Assembly (NCBI RefSeq): GCF_000420085.1
Contig: NZ_ATUG01000002.1
Span: 124,001 to 188,000, forward strand
Reading direction: 5' to 3'
DNA: 64,000 bases
Source of the DNA: Desulfospira joergensenii DSM 10085
GTDB lineage: Bacteria > Desulfobacterota > Desulfobacteria > Desulfobacterales > Desulfobacteraceae
The notes under the pieces were generated by a model that had not been told where the DNA came from, ran no database searches, and saw nothing but the letters and a program-made list of their open reading frames with translations. Each line of letters starts with the position of its first letter. Position 1 is the stretch's first letter. Both the position numbers and the translations under genes were made by a program. Positions 41,962 to 50,765 of the stretch are shown piece by piece.

Positions 41962-42520
41962 GTTCCTCCGGGTTTTGCATTTTCTGCCGGCGCTTCGTTT
42001 AACATCGCTTCCACACCCCGGTTCTATGAAAGATGGAAAGGTGCAGACGTTTTATTACGATGTGAATCCATAGTAAATTTTGAAGTAAAATTCAATTGGG
42101 AAAAGCGAGATATTTGTATACCAAATGGTCATGTTGGCTTTCATGTCGATGCTGTCCCTTGGCCAAGTGGGTCATTTCGCCGCATATATTGGGTTACGCT
42201 TTTACCCGGTTTTCACAATTCATTTGATGATTTTTTTCTATCCCCGCGTTCTGTTTAAAAATTTGCCTCATCCCATAGCCAATGCCTATGATAACCCCTG
42301 TTTTAATAGATATTATCAAATTGACGCATGGAAATTTTTAACATAGAGAACCCGATTAAAGAGAACTCTCGTGCCATGACTTCATCTCGCGGCTGATAAG
42401 GGGTTTTGGCTTCAATGCCATTGTGAATAGCGGTGCAGCCTTTCATTGCATAACGGATCAAAGGGGCCGCCTGTGCATACCTGGCACGGGACACACACAT
42501 TAACAATAGGAGAGAGGTGT
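41962..42520. other. Intergenic region with no supported gene
   Basis: About 560 bp between the divergent diguanylate cyclase and ABC importer genes. The longest frames have no ribosome site, odd composition and no recognisable protein. A minus-strand frame near 42303-42506 (including AAPLIRYAMKGCTAIHNGIE) could be a gene fragment, but I cannot identify it. TTGACG at 42319 could be a -35, with no clear -10. Confidence 0.4.
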
Positions 42521-43825
42521 ATGGAGCAGTACAGCAGAGTTATTTCTAGGTTGATCACTTTGTTTTTCGCCACAGCCATTTGTATTTTCAGCATATCTGC
42601 ATCACAGGCGGAAACAGTGGTGGAGTTTTCATATCCGCCCTTTGGGTACAGTGCAGCAGCGGAAAAAGCCTTCTGGGGAAAGCATATCAAGGCATTTGAA
42701 ACCGAGAATCCGGGAATAAAAATGAATATGACCTGGGAATCCTGGGGCAATATCTTCCAGAAAACATCGGCTGCCGTGGAATCGGGCAAGGTGCCGGATA
42801 TCTCTTACAACAGCCCTCCCCAGATCATGCCGCTGGCCAAACAGGGTCATATCATGCCGGTGGATGATGTCATTGCCGATCTTGGCGGGGTCGGTGCTTT
42901 CCAGGAAGCCCTGATCAAACAATATGTGCTGGACCAAAAGACCTATTGTGTTCCCAATGCCGACGCCAACCTGGTCATGTGTTACCGAAAAGACCTGCTC
43001 AAGGCCGCAGGCTATGATCATCCCCCAAAAACCTGGGATGAGCTGGTAAAGATCTCCCTTGCCACAACCCGGGACGGGGTTTACGGCCTGGGTCTTTACC
43101 TTGGAAAAACCTATGACACCCGCCAGGTTTACGCAGGAATGATGTGGGCTGCCGGCGGATCCATGCTGGATGAAGAGGGCAATGTGGCACTCAACAGTCC
43201 GGAAAATTTAACTGCCCTCAAGTTTTATACCGATCTTTATCTAAAGCACAAGGTGGTCCCCCAGGGAGCCGTGGCATGGAAATACGGGGACAATGCCAAT
43301 ATCATCGGTGCCGGACAGGTGGCCATGACCCCCATGTGGGGCGGCTACGGAACGCTGATTCAAGAGATGTTTCCGGACAACTACAAAAACATCGGGTTTG
43401 CCCCCCTGCCGGCCGGACCCACAGGCCATTCCGGCAGCTGGTCCGGTGTGGGCGGGTTCTATGTGTTTGCCAAGGCCCGGCACCCGGAAGAAGCCAAAAA
43501 ATTTATAAAATTCATGTCCAAACCAGAGATCCAAAAGGAGTGGTGCCTTATTTCCGGGAATGTTTCCCCGTTCAAGGCCATTGCCCAGGACCCGGATCTG
43601 ACAAAGTTTGACTGGTACCGGGCCATTGCCGAGCAGTCTGCTTCTTCGGTTCAGACCGGCTGGTTAAGTTCTGCCGCCGTTCCCGGGCTGGAGATCATCG
43701 GGGGGCAGCATGTACTGGCAGAGCCCGTTGAGGATGTCATCAGCAACGGAATGACGCCTGAAGCCGCTCTGAAAAAAGCCCATGACCATATGGCTCAAAT
43801 TATCGAGAAAGCCAAGAGCCATTAG
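42521..43825 (+). CDS. Family 1 (sugar-type) ABC transporter solute-binding protein
   Basis: A 434-residue periplasmic protein. The signal peptide (about 1-29, ending SQA) is followed by a cleft of the MalE/UgpB type: NPGIKMNMTWESWGNIFQKT, KVPDISYNSPPQIMPLAKQG, a long conserved hinge with GGYGTLIQEMFPDNYKNIGF and FVFAKARHPEEAKKFIKFMS. These family 1 proteins bind sugars, polyols or glycerophosphodiesters. The ligand is unknown and may be methylated, because a corrinoid methyltransferase fusion is the fifth gene of the operon. The ATG at 42521 has AGAGAGG close upstream. Confidence 0.92.
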   Translation: MEQYSRVISRLITLFFATAICIFSISASQAETVVEFSYPPFGYSAAAEKAFWGKHIKAFETENPGIKMNMTWESWGNIFQKTSAAVESGKVPDISYNSPPQIMPLAKQGHIMPVDDVIADLGGVGAFQEALIKQYVLDQKTYCVPNADANLVMCYRKDLLKAAGYDHPPKTWDELVKISLATTRDGVYGLGLYLGKTYDTRQVYAGMMWAAGGSMLDEEGNVALNSPENLTALKFYTDLYLKHKVVPQGAVAWKYGDNANIIGAGQVAMTPMWGGYGTLIQEMFPDNYKNIGFAPLPAGPTGHSGSWSGVGGFYVFAKARHPEEAKKFIKFMSKPEIQKEWCLISGNVSPFKAIAQDPDLTKFDWYRAIAEQSASSVQTGWLSSAAVPGLEIIGGQHVLAEPVEDVISNGMTPEAALKKAHDHMAQIIEKAKSH

Positions 43826-43833
43826 CCCGGAAA

Positions 43834-44730
43834 ATGGGTTTTCGCATCAAAGGACCATGGGGCACCGATCCGGTGCCCTATGGATTTCTCGCACCGGCAG
43901 TGATCATTGTCTTTGGTGTATTGATCTATCCGGTATCCTATGCCATTTTTTTTTCCCTTACGGATAAGACCATGGCGGTCCAGGACTATCATTTCGTGGG
44001 CATGGAAAATTACAGAAATCTGATGGGCGACTCCAATTTCTGGCGGGCGTTCGGCCATTCCATTGTCTTTGCCGGGGTTACCGGTGCCCTCAATCTTTTT
44101 CTCGGTTTCGGTATGGCCCTGGCCCTGAATCGCCGATTCCGGATGCGCGGGCTGTTCCATACTGTCCTTCTGATGCCCTGGGTGATTCCCGCCATTGTAA
44201 CCGGCCTTATTTTCCGGTGGATGTACAATGATTTTTACGGGTATCTGAACCATCTGCTGCTCCATTTTCACCTGATTCAAAAACCGATTCTCTTTTTGGT
44301 TGATCCCCATTATGTGTGGCCTTCGGTGATCGCCGCCAATGTCTGGGTCGAATATCCCTTTGTCATGCTCATGTTCATGGCAGGGCTGCAGGCCATTGAC
44401 CCGGATCTGTACCGGGCGGCCAGGGCGGACGGTGCCGGCCGGATCCAGCAATTTTTCCACATCACCCTGCCAGGTCTGCAACCGGTTTTTTTTGTGAATA
44501 TCCTGCTTCAGGTTATTTTCATGTTCAAAACCTTTAACCTGGTCTGGATCATCACCCAGGGCGGACCCGGGGGCAGAACCGAACTGCTGAGCACCCTGGC
44601 CTTTCATCTGGCCTTTGAAGGGACGCAGACCGGGTACGGGTCTGCCGTGGCTTCGATCATTTTCTATATACTGCTGATTTTAAGCAGTGTGTACGTGATT
44701 CTGGCGTCCAGAAGGCAGCAGGGAGGATGA
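43834..44730 (+). CDS. ABC transporter permease (UgpA/MalF type)
   Basis: A 298-residue permease with six helices. The start GFLAPAVIIVFGVLIYPVSY is the first helix. The EAA loop is in the C-terminal half (YRAARADGAGRIQQFFHITL, about 190-210), where the nucleotide-binding subunit docks. It partners with the permease that follows; the 4-nt overlap keeps their stoichiometry. Confidence 0.94.
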   Translation: MGFRIKGPWGTDPVPYGFLAPAVIIVFGVLIYPVSYAIFFSLTDKTMAVQDYHFVGMENYRNLMGDSNFWRAFGHSIVFAGVTGALNLFLGFGMALALNRRFRMRGLFHTVLLMPWVIPAIVTGLIFRWMYNDFYGYLNHLLLHFHLIQKPILFLVDPHYVWPSVIAANVWVEYPFVMLMFMAGLQAIDPDLYRAARADGAGRIQQFFHITLPGLQPVFFVNILLQVIFMFKTFNLVWIITQGGPGGRTELLSTLAFHLAFEGTQTGYGSAVASIIFYILLILSSVYVILASRRQQGG

Positions 44731-45572
44731 AGCTCATGAACAAGGCATATTCATGGTTTCGGGCCGGGTTTTTTTACCTTGGGCTGACCCTGGTTACGGG
44801 TTTGCTGATCCTGCCCGCAGTGGTTGCCGTCTCAACTTCTTTTAAGCCGACCGGCGAGATCTTTTCAAGCACGCCGTCCATCATCCCGGAGCGATTTACC
44901 CTGGCATCCTATGAAAAACTCCTGTCCATTCCTGAATTTCCGGTTTACCTTTTGAACAGCCTGATCGTTGCATCGGTTTCCGCAGCCATTGCCGTTGTCG
45001 TGGGGATTCTGGCAGCCTATGCCCTTGTGTTTTTTCAATTTTCCGGCCGGCGCTTGATCCGCCAGGCCCTGTTGACCACCTACATGTTTCCGGCCATCAG
45101 TCTTGTCTTTCCCATTTTTTTCTGGGCATCCCGGCTCAACCTGCTGGATACGTATACGATTCTGATTTTGACCAACCTGTCCTTTGTTCTCCCCATCGCC
45201 ATATGGCTGCTTCTTGGTTTTTTCGATAAGATCCCGCCGGAACTGGAAAGGGCGGCCCGGGTGGATGGGTGCAGCAGACTGCAGGCGATTTTTCATGTGA
45301 TTCTGCCGGTCATGCTCCCTTCCATTGCGGCCGTGGGTATTTTTGCTTTTATTCTGGGGTGGGGAGAGTATCTGTTTGCCCTGACCCTGACCCTGACCGA
45401 TGCCCACCGCACCGCATCGGCAGGGATGCACGCCCTGATGGGCAATTACCGTATCGATTACGGCCTTTTGACCGCCGCCGGAACCGTCATTGTTCTTCCG
45501 CTGATCATCCTATTTGCGGGTTTTCAGAAATATATTGTCGAAGGATTAACCTCGGCTTCCATCCATAAGTAA
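44727..45572 (+). CDS. ABC transporter permease (UgpE/MalG type)
   Basis: A 281-residue permease with six helices. The first is LGLTLVTGLLILPAVVAVST, a periplasmic loop reads FSSTPSIIPERFTLASYEKL, and the EAA loop is LERAARVDGCSRLQAIFHVI (about 170-190). A GWGEYLFALTLTLTDAHRT segment is typical of the MalG/UgpE branch. It overlaps the first permease and precedes the ATPase by 9 nt. Confidence 0.94.
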   Translation: MKLMNKAYSWFRAGFFYLGLTLVTGLLILPAVVAVSTSFKPTGEIFSSTPSIIPERFTLASYEKLLSIPEFPVYLLNSLIVASVSAAIAVVVGILAAYALVFFQFSGRRLIRQALLTTYMFPAISLVFPIFFWASRLNLLDTYTILILTNLSFVLPIAIWLLLGFFDKIPPELERAARVDGCSRLQAIFHVILPVMLPSIAAVGIFAFILGWGEYLFALTLTLTDAHRTASAGMHALMGNYRIDYGLLTAAGTVIVLPLIILFAGFQKYIVEGLTSASIHK

Positions 45573-45581
45573 AGAGCCTTT

Positions 45582-46655
45582 ATGACACGTTTATCCCTGC
45601 AGAATATAAGCAAAACCCTGGACAGAATCCCTGTTCTCAAGGAGATCAGTTTGGACGTAAAACCGGGGGAACTCATGGTGATCATAGGGCCTTCCGGGTG
45701 CGGCAAGTCAACCCTGCTCAATGTCATCGCCGGACTGGAATCCAATGACAGCGGGCACATTCTCTTTGACGGACAACCTGTTGAGCATCTGACCCCCAAG
45801 GCAAGGGATGTGGCAATGGTTTTCCAGAATTATGCCCTTTATCCCCATAAGACGGTTTTCGGCAACCTCTCCTTTGGCCTTAAAATGCGCGGGTTCGGCA
45901 GAAAGCAGATCCGGGAGCGCGTGGAAGATGTTGCCAGGCAGTTGGAGATCCATCATCTGCTCAAACGCAAGCCCGGTCACCTTTCCGGAGGCGAGTGCCA
46001 GCGGGTTGCCATGGGCCGGGCCCTGGTCCGGAACCCGAAAATTTTTCTCATGGATGAACCCCTGTCAAACCTTGATGCCCTGCTCCGGACACAGATCCGG
46101 ACGGAGATCAAAAAACTGCATGCCCGGCTCAATACCACCATGGTCTTTGTTACCCATGATCAGATTGAAGCCATGGGTCTTGCCGACCGGATCGCTGTCA
46201 TGAACCAGGGCCGGATTATCCAGGTGGGAACCCCGGATGAAATCTATCAACACCCCATGACCCATTTCGTGGCCACGTTTATGGGCAATCCAGCCATGAA
46301 TTTTTTGAGTGCACACCAAGAAGGGGACAACAGATTTAAAATCCATGGCAGCCCGCCTCCAAAGCCCCCGGACAAAACGGCGGAGACCTGTTTTGTGGGA
46401 TTCAGGCCGGAAAAAGTCAGGCCGGGGGTCAACAGCGGGCTTGGGTTCAAGGGCAGGGTCCAGATACTGGAACCGACAGGAGCAGATATCTTTGCCATCA
46501 TTGATTGCGGGGGATATGAGGTCAGGTGCCGGCTTTCCAGCGAGCCATTGACCCTGGGCCAGCAGGTCTCTTTGGGTGTGGCCAGGCAAGACCTGCATGT
46601 TTTTAATGCCCAATCCGGCCAGCGGGTGGAAGATGTTGAAATAATTGTCGGATAA
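45582..46655 (+). CDS. ABC transporter ATP-binding protein (UgpC/MalK type)
   Basis: A 357-residue ATPase. Walker A is GPSGCGKSTLLNVIAGLESN, the signature HLSGGECQRVAMGRALVRNP, Walker B IFLMDEPLSNLDALLRTQIR and the H-loop VTHDQIEAMGLADRIAV. A C-terminal TOBE/MalK-like regulatory domain (about 245-355) binds effectors. The Walker and signature residues are intact. It is the last gene of the importer proper and precedes the corrinoid fusion gene by 14 nt with AAGGAGG. Confidence 0.95.
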   Translation: MTRLSLQNISKTLDRIPVLKEISLDVKPGELMVIIGPSGCGKSTLLNVIAGLESNDSGHILFDGQPVEHLTPKARDVAMVFQNYALYPHKTVFGNLSFGLKMRGFGRKQIRERVEDVARQLEIHHLLKRKPGHLSGGECQRVAMGRALVRNPKIFLMDEPLSNLDALLRTQIRTEIKKLHARLNTTMVFVTHDQIEAMGLADRIAVMNQGRIIQVGTPDEIYQHPMTHFVATFMGNPAMNFLSAHQEGDNRFKIHGSPPPKPPDKTAETCFVGFRPEKVRPGVNSGLGFKGRVQILEPTGADIFAIIDCGGYEVRCRLSSEPLTLGQQVSLGVARQDLHVFNAQSGQRVEDVEIIVG

Positions 46656-46669
46656 AAGGAGGACCTATC

Positions 46670-48313
46670 ATGTCAGAGGAAATTCTGAAAAATTTAGCAG
46701 ATGCAGTGGTGGCCATGGATATCGACGAGACAAAGGCTGCCGCCCGGATGGCGCTGGAAGCAGGAGTGCCGCCCCTGGCTGCGATCCACCACGGTCTGGC
46801 CCGGGGCATGAAAAAAGTCGGGGCCCTGTATGCAGCGGGTGAGTATTTTGTCCCGGAACTCATCTGCTGTGCCGAAACAATGAATGCAGGCCTGGAGGTT
46901 CTGTCTCCGGAGGTTCTGGAAACAAAAGACCCTCTAAAGGGAAGAATCGTTATGGGGGTGGTAGAGGGAGATACCCATGATATCGGGAAAAACATCGTGG
47001 GTATGATGCTCAAGGCAGAGGGATACGAGGTGATCGATCTGGGAAGAAATGTGCCCCTGTCCGCGTTTGTGGATAAGGCAATGGAGGTCGGAGCCCGGGT
47101 TATTGCGGTTTCTTCTCTGATGACAACCACCATGGCCGGTATGGCAAAGATCGTTGAGGATTGTCACGGGCGCTGCAAAGAAGACAGGCCCATGATTATT
47201 GTGGGGGGGGCACCGGTTACCCAGGATTTTGCCCGGTCCATCGGCGCTGACGGATATGCCGAAGATGCCCTGGTTGCCGTTGAAACGGTCGGGCGGCTCA
47301 TGGGATCCGGCAACAGACCCTCCGGGAAAAAAGGATCCTTGCTTGAGTTTATCGGGCAAAAGAACCACCGGGCCATTATGCCCTGGATGAGCACCATCGG
47401 CCTTCGTCTCACCGGCTACCCCCTTTATGAGGTATACCGATCCCCTGAAAAGCAGCTTGAGGTGGCCCGGGCAATGGACGAAACCTTTCCGGCTGATTTT
47501 ATTTATCCCATGGATTACGGCAAGATCTTCTGCGAGGCATTGGGCATTCCCATGCTGAGGCCGTCCCATGATTTTCCAAGTGTGGTGGAAAATCTGATCA
47601 CAGATAATGATAAACTGTCTGAATACAGGCCTTTGAATCCTGAAATAGACGGTTTGATGCCGGTATACATGGAAAGCCTTGGATTGCTGGCCAATCGTTT
47701 TGAAAAACCCTTGATGCTCTCTGTGGAAGGACCTTTTACCCTGGCCATGGAACTTGCCGGGGCAACCAATCTTGCCCGGGCCATTGTGCGGGAGCCTGAA
47801 TTTGTCAATCATATGCTGGCCTTTACCGTAAAAACGGTCAGCCGCTATATCCGGTCAGCCGTGGCTGCCGGCGTTCAATTGATCATCATTTCCGAACCTT
47901 CGGCCATCATGTTGTCCCCCCGGCGGTTTGAAGACCTGGTTGGCCCAAGTCTTCGGCAGGTCTATGATTCCTTTGACGCCTGGAAGGCGCTGCATATCTG
48001 CGGCAATACCACCCATCTCTTGAAGCAGTTGCTCGATTGCGGAGCAGAATGTCTCAGCCTGGACCAATTGGTGGATATCCCCGGCATTGCCCCGCAAATC
48101 CCCCGGGATATTGTGATCTGTGGCAATATCGACCCCCTTGGCGTATTAAAGGAAAAAACTCCCGAAGAAATCCGGGAGATTACCTTATCCCATCTTCAAG
48201 ATATGCGGCAATATCCGAATTTCATGCTCTCATTTGGTTGTGATTGTCTTCCGGACACGCCCCTTGAAAATCTGAAAGCCGTGATGGAGGCCGGGCATAT
48301 CCCCCAGTCATAA
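46670..48313 (+). CDS. Fused corrinoid protein and UroD-type methyltransferase
   Basis: A 547-residue fusion of two proteins usually encoded separately. Residues about 1-210 are a MtbC/MttC-like corrinoid protein: helical cap (LAAIHHGLARGMKKVGALYA), then GDTHDIGKNIVGMMLKAEGY with D101 and the cobalt-ligating H103, and IIVGGAPVTQDF. Residues about 225-547 are a MtaA/UroD-type methyltransferase with the zinc motif HICGNT (H-x-C near 441) and SFGCDCLPDTP (Cys near 524 and 526). Together they could pass a methyl group from a methylated substrate via cobalamin to a thiol or folate-type acceptor. The ABC importer ahead of it (14-nt gap) suggests the substrate is imported. Confidence 0.88.
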   Translation: MSEEILKNLADAVVAMDIDETKAAARMALEAGVPPLAAIHHGLARGMKKVGALYAAGEYFVPELICCAETMNAGLEVLSPEVLETKDPLKGRIVMGVVEGDTHDIGKNIVGMMLKAEGYEVIDLGRNVPLSAFVDKAMEVGARVIAVSSLMTTTMAGMAKIVEDCHGRCKEDRPMIIVGGAPVTQDFARSIGADGYAEDALVAVETVGRLMGSGNRPSGKKGSLLEFIGQKNHRAIMPWMSTIGLRLTGYPLYEVYRSPEKQLEVARAMDETFPADFIYPMDYGKIFCEALGIPMLRPSHDFPSVVENLITDNDKLSEYRPLNPEIDGLMPVYMESLGLLANRFEKPLMLSVEGPFTLAMELAGATNLARAIVREPEFVNHMLAFTVKTVSRYIRSAVAAGVQLIIISEPSAIMLSPRRFEDLVGPSLRQVYDSFDAWKALHICGNTTHLLKQLLDCGAECLSLDQLVDIPGIAPQIPRDIVICGNIDPLGVLKEKTPEEIREITLSHLQDMRQYPNFMLSFGCDCLPDTPLENLKAVMEAGHIPQS

Positions 48314-48525
48314 AAGACGCTCTATTTAATAAAAGCGGTTATTCTTGTTCCCGGTCCGGGGAATTTCCAGACAAGGCCTTAAAAATACAGGGCTGAACTT
48401 TATGCGGTATCCTTGGAACCAACTTATATTACACATAAATCGAATAAGTGCTGTTAATTTTTTGGGGATTCAAGCATAATGGGAAAATGTAAATTTTCAT
48501 CTGACCGACAAAAGAGATCAAAACA

Positions 48526-50574
48526 ATGCCTGAAAAACCCACCTACGAAGAACTTGAGCAACGGGTCCAAGAGTTGGAAAAGGTCGAATCCGAGCGCCAG
48601 CGGGCAGTGGAAGAGCTGCGCGAGAGTGAAGCCTATATCAAAGCGGTGATGGACAACCTGCCCATTGGCGTGGCCGTGAACTCGGTCGATCCCAATGTAA
48701 CTTTCTCCTATATGAACGACAATTTCCCAAGGTTTTATCGGACAACGCGGGAGGCACTTTCCAGGGAAGATGGTTTCTGGAATTCAGTGTATGAAGAACC
48801 TGGGTTCCGTGAAAAAATAAAAAAAAGGATATTGGAGGATTGCGCCAGCGGTGATCCGGAACGCATGCACTGGGAGGAGGTCCCCATTACCCGGCAGGGC
48901 AGAGAGACGGCTTTTATCAGCGCCCAAAACACACCGGTTCCAGGCAAGAAGCTCATGATATCAACGGTTTGGGATGTCTCCAAGCGCAAGCGGGCCGAGG
49001 AAGAGCTGCGCGAGAGCGAAGAACGCCTTCAGCTGGTAATGGAAGGCAGCCAATTGGGCTATTGGGATTGGGATATCCAGACCGGAGTGGTCAAACGAAA
49101 CAGATACTGGGCGGAGATGCTCGGCTATACCCTGAAGGAGATTGAATATACGGTAAAGCAGTGGACCGACCTGCACCATCCCGATGACTGTGCCGCGGCA
49201 TGGAAATCCATTCAGGACCATCTGGACGGGAAAACGTCCGTACACAGGATCGAGTATCGTATGCGTGCCAAGAACGGGCAGTATAAATGGATCCTGGATC
49301 AGGCCCGGATCGTAAAGAATGACGATGAGGGGAAACCGGTTCGGATGACCGGAACCCATACCGACATCACCGAGCGCAAACGAGAGGAAAAAGAGCGGGA
49401 GAAGCTCCAGGCCCAGCTGGCCCAGGCGCAGAAGATGGAATCCATCGGCCGGCTGGCCGGAGGCGTGGCCCACGATTTCAACAATATGCTGAGTGTGATT
49501 CTCGGTCATACGGAAATGGCTCTGGAATACGTTGGTCCGGAGCAACCGATCCACGCCGATCTCCAGGAAATTCAAAAGGCCGCACAACATTCGGCGGATA
49601 TCACCCGGCAGCTGCTGGCCTTTGCGCGCAAACAGGCCGTTGCCCCGGTGGTCCTTGATTTGAACGATACGGTCGAAGGAATGCTGCGGATGCTGCGGAG
49701 GATCATCGGCGAAGACATCGATCTCAGCTGGCAGCCGGGAAAGGAGCTGCCCCGGGTCAGGATCGATCCCTCCCAGATCGACCAGATCCTGGCCAACCTC
49801 TGTGTCAACGCCCGGGACGCCATCGCGGGCACGGGCAGGCTCACCATTGAAACGGGCAGCGCCGCTTTTGACAAGGACTACTGCGCCCAGCATAGGGGGT
49901 TTACACCCGGTAATTACGTGCTGCTGACCGTCAGCGACAACGGATGCGGCATGGATAAACAGACCCTGGATCATCTGTTTGAGCCCTTTTTCACCACCAA
50001 AGGGGTGGACAAGGGGACCGGCCTGGGCCTGGCTACGGTGTACGGTATCGTCAGACAGAACAACGGTTTCATCAATGTCTACAGCGAGCCGGGCTGCGGA
50101 ACGGCTTTTAAGGTTTACCTTCCAAGACATCAAACCAAGGCAGAGGTCTTGCCGGATGAGGTCAGGGACCATCCAGCCGGAAAAGGGCACGAGACCATCC
50201 TGCTGGTGGAAGACGAGCCGGCGATTCTGAGAATGACGAAGATGATGCTGGAAAGACTGGGCTATCAGGTGATACCGGCCAAAACACCGGGTGAGGCCAT
50301 TCGTCTTGCCCAGGAGTTTGCCGGAAAGATCCACCTGCTCTTAACCGACGTGATCATGCCGGAGATGAATGGCCGGGACCTGGCCGGGAGCCTCCTTTCC
50401 CTGTACCCGGATATAAAGCGGCTGTTCATGTCCGGATACACGGCCAACGTTATTGCCCACCATGGTGTACTCGACAAAGGCGTCAATTTTATTCAGAAGC
50501 CGTTTTCAAGGAAAGCGTTGGCTGTGAAGGTGAGGGAGTCTCTGGATCGAACAAAAGAGAAAAGCAACCTGTAA
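48526..50574 (+). CDS. Soluble hybrid sensor histidine kinase (PAS-PAS-HisKA-HATPase-REC)
   Basis: A 682-residue kinase with no membrane helices. A coiled coil (about 5-35, EELEQRVQELEKVESERQR) is followed by two PAS domains (about 36-160 and about 165-295); their linkers repeat the phrase EELRESE. The phospho-histidine is in GGVAHDFNNMLSVILGHTEM (H316). The HATPase has LCVNARDAIAGTGRLTIETG and DKGTGLGLATVYGIVRQNNG. A receiver domain (about 555-675) has LLVEDEPAIL, Asp 608 in LLTDVIMPEMNG and a KPF lysine. Input ligand is unknown. It follows the corrinoid operon by about 210 nt. Confidence 0.92.
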   Translation: MPEKPTYEELEQRVQELEKVESERQRAVEELRESEAYIKAVMDNLPIGVAVNSVDPNVTFSYMNDNFPRFYRTTREALSREDGFWNSVYEEPGFREKIKKRILEDCASGDPERMHWEEVPITRQGRETAFISAQNTPVPGKKLMISTVWDVSKRKRAEEELRESEERLQLVMEGSQLGYWDWDIQTGVVKRNRYWAEMLGYTLKEIEYTVKQWTDLHHPDDCAAAWKSIQDHLDGKTSVHRIEYRMRAKNGQYKWILDQARIVKNDDEGKPVRMTGTHTDITERKREEKEREKLQAQLAQAQKMESIGRLAGGVAHDFNNMLSVILGHTEMALEYVGPEQPIHADLQEIQKAAQHSADITRQLLAFARKQAVAPVVLDLNDTVEGMLRMLRRIIGEDIDLSWQPGKELPRVRIDPSQIDQILANLCVNARDAIAGTGRLTIETGSAAFDKDYCAQHRGFTPGNYVLLTVSDNGCGMDKQTLDHLFEPFFTTKGVDKGTGLGLATVYGIVRQNNGFINVYSEPGCGTAFKVYLPRHQTKAEVLPDEVRDHPAGKGHETILLVEDEPAILRMTKMMLERLGYQVIPAKTPGEAIRLAQEFAGKIHLLLTDVIMPEMNGRDLAGSLLSLYPDIKRLFMSGYTANVIAHHGVLDKGVNFIQKPFSRKALAVKVRESLDRTKEKSNL

Positions 50575-50765
50575 TCTTATTCCGGACACTGGGTTTTCCC
50601 GGCCGGATTTTATGGGGCAGCACGACTGCTGCCTCCGGGAAACGGAATGATTTATTTGGAAATCATTTCGTTCTGATCCGTCAGTGTAAAGGATGACAAT
50701 ATCCAGATTAAGATCGGAGAGATCGAAACCGGCGTTAGCGAAAAACTGTAACAGGAATTGTTCAT

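Noticed and set aside
42303..42506. Small minus-strand gene in the gap before the sugar-type importer.
   Set aside because: It overlaps the likely promoter region, has no ribosome site and no recognised family; left as unassigned.
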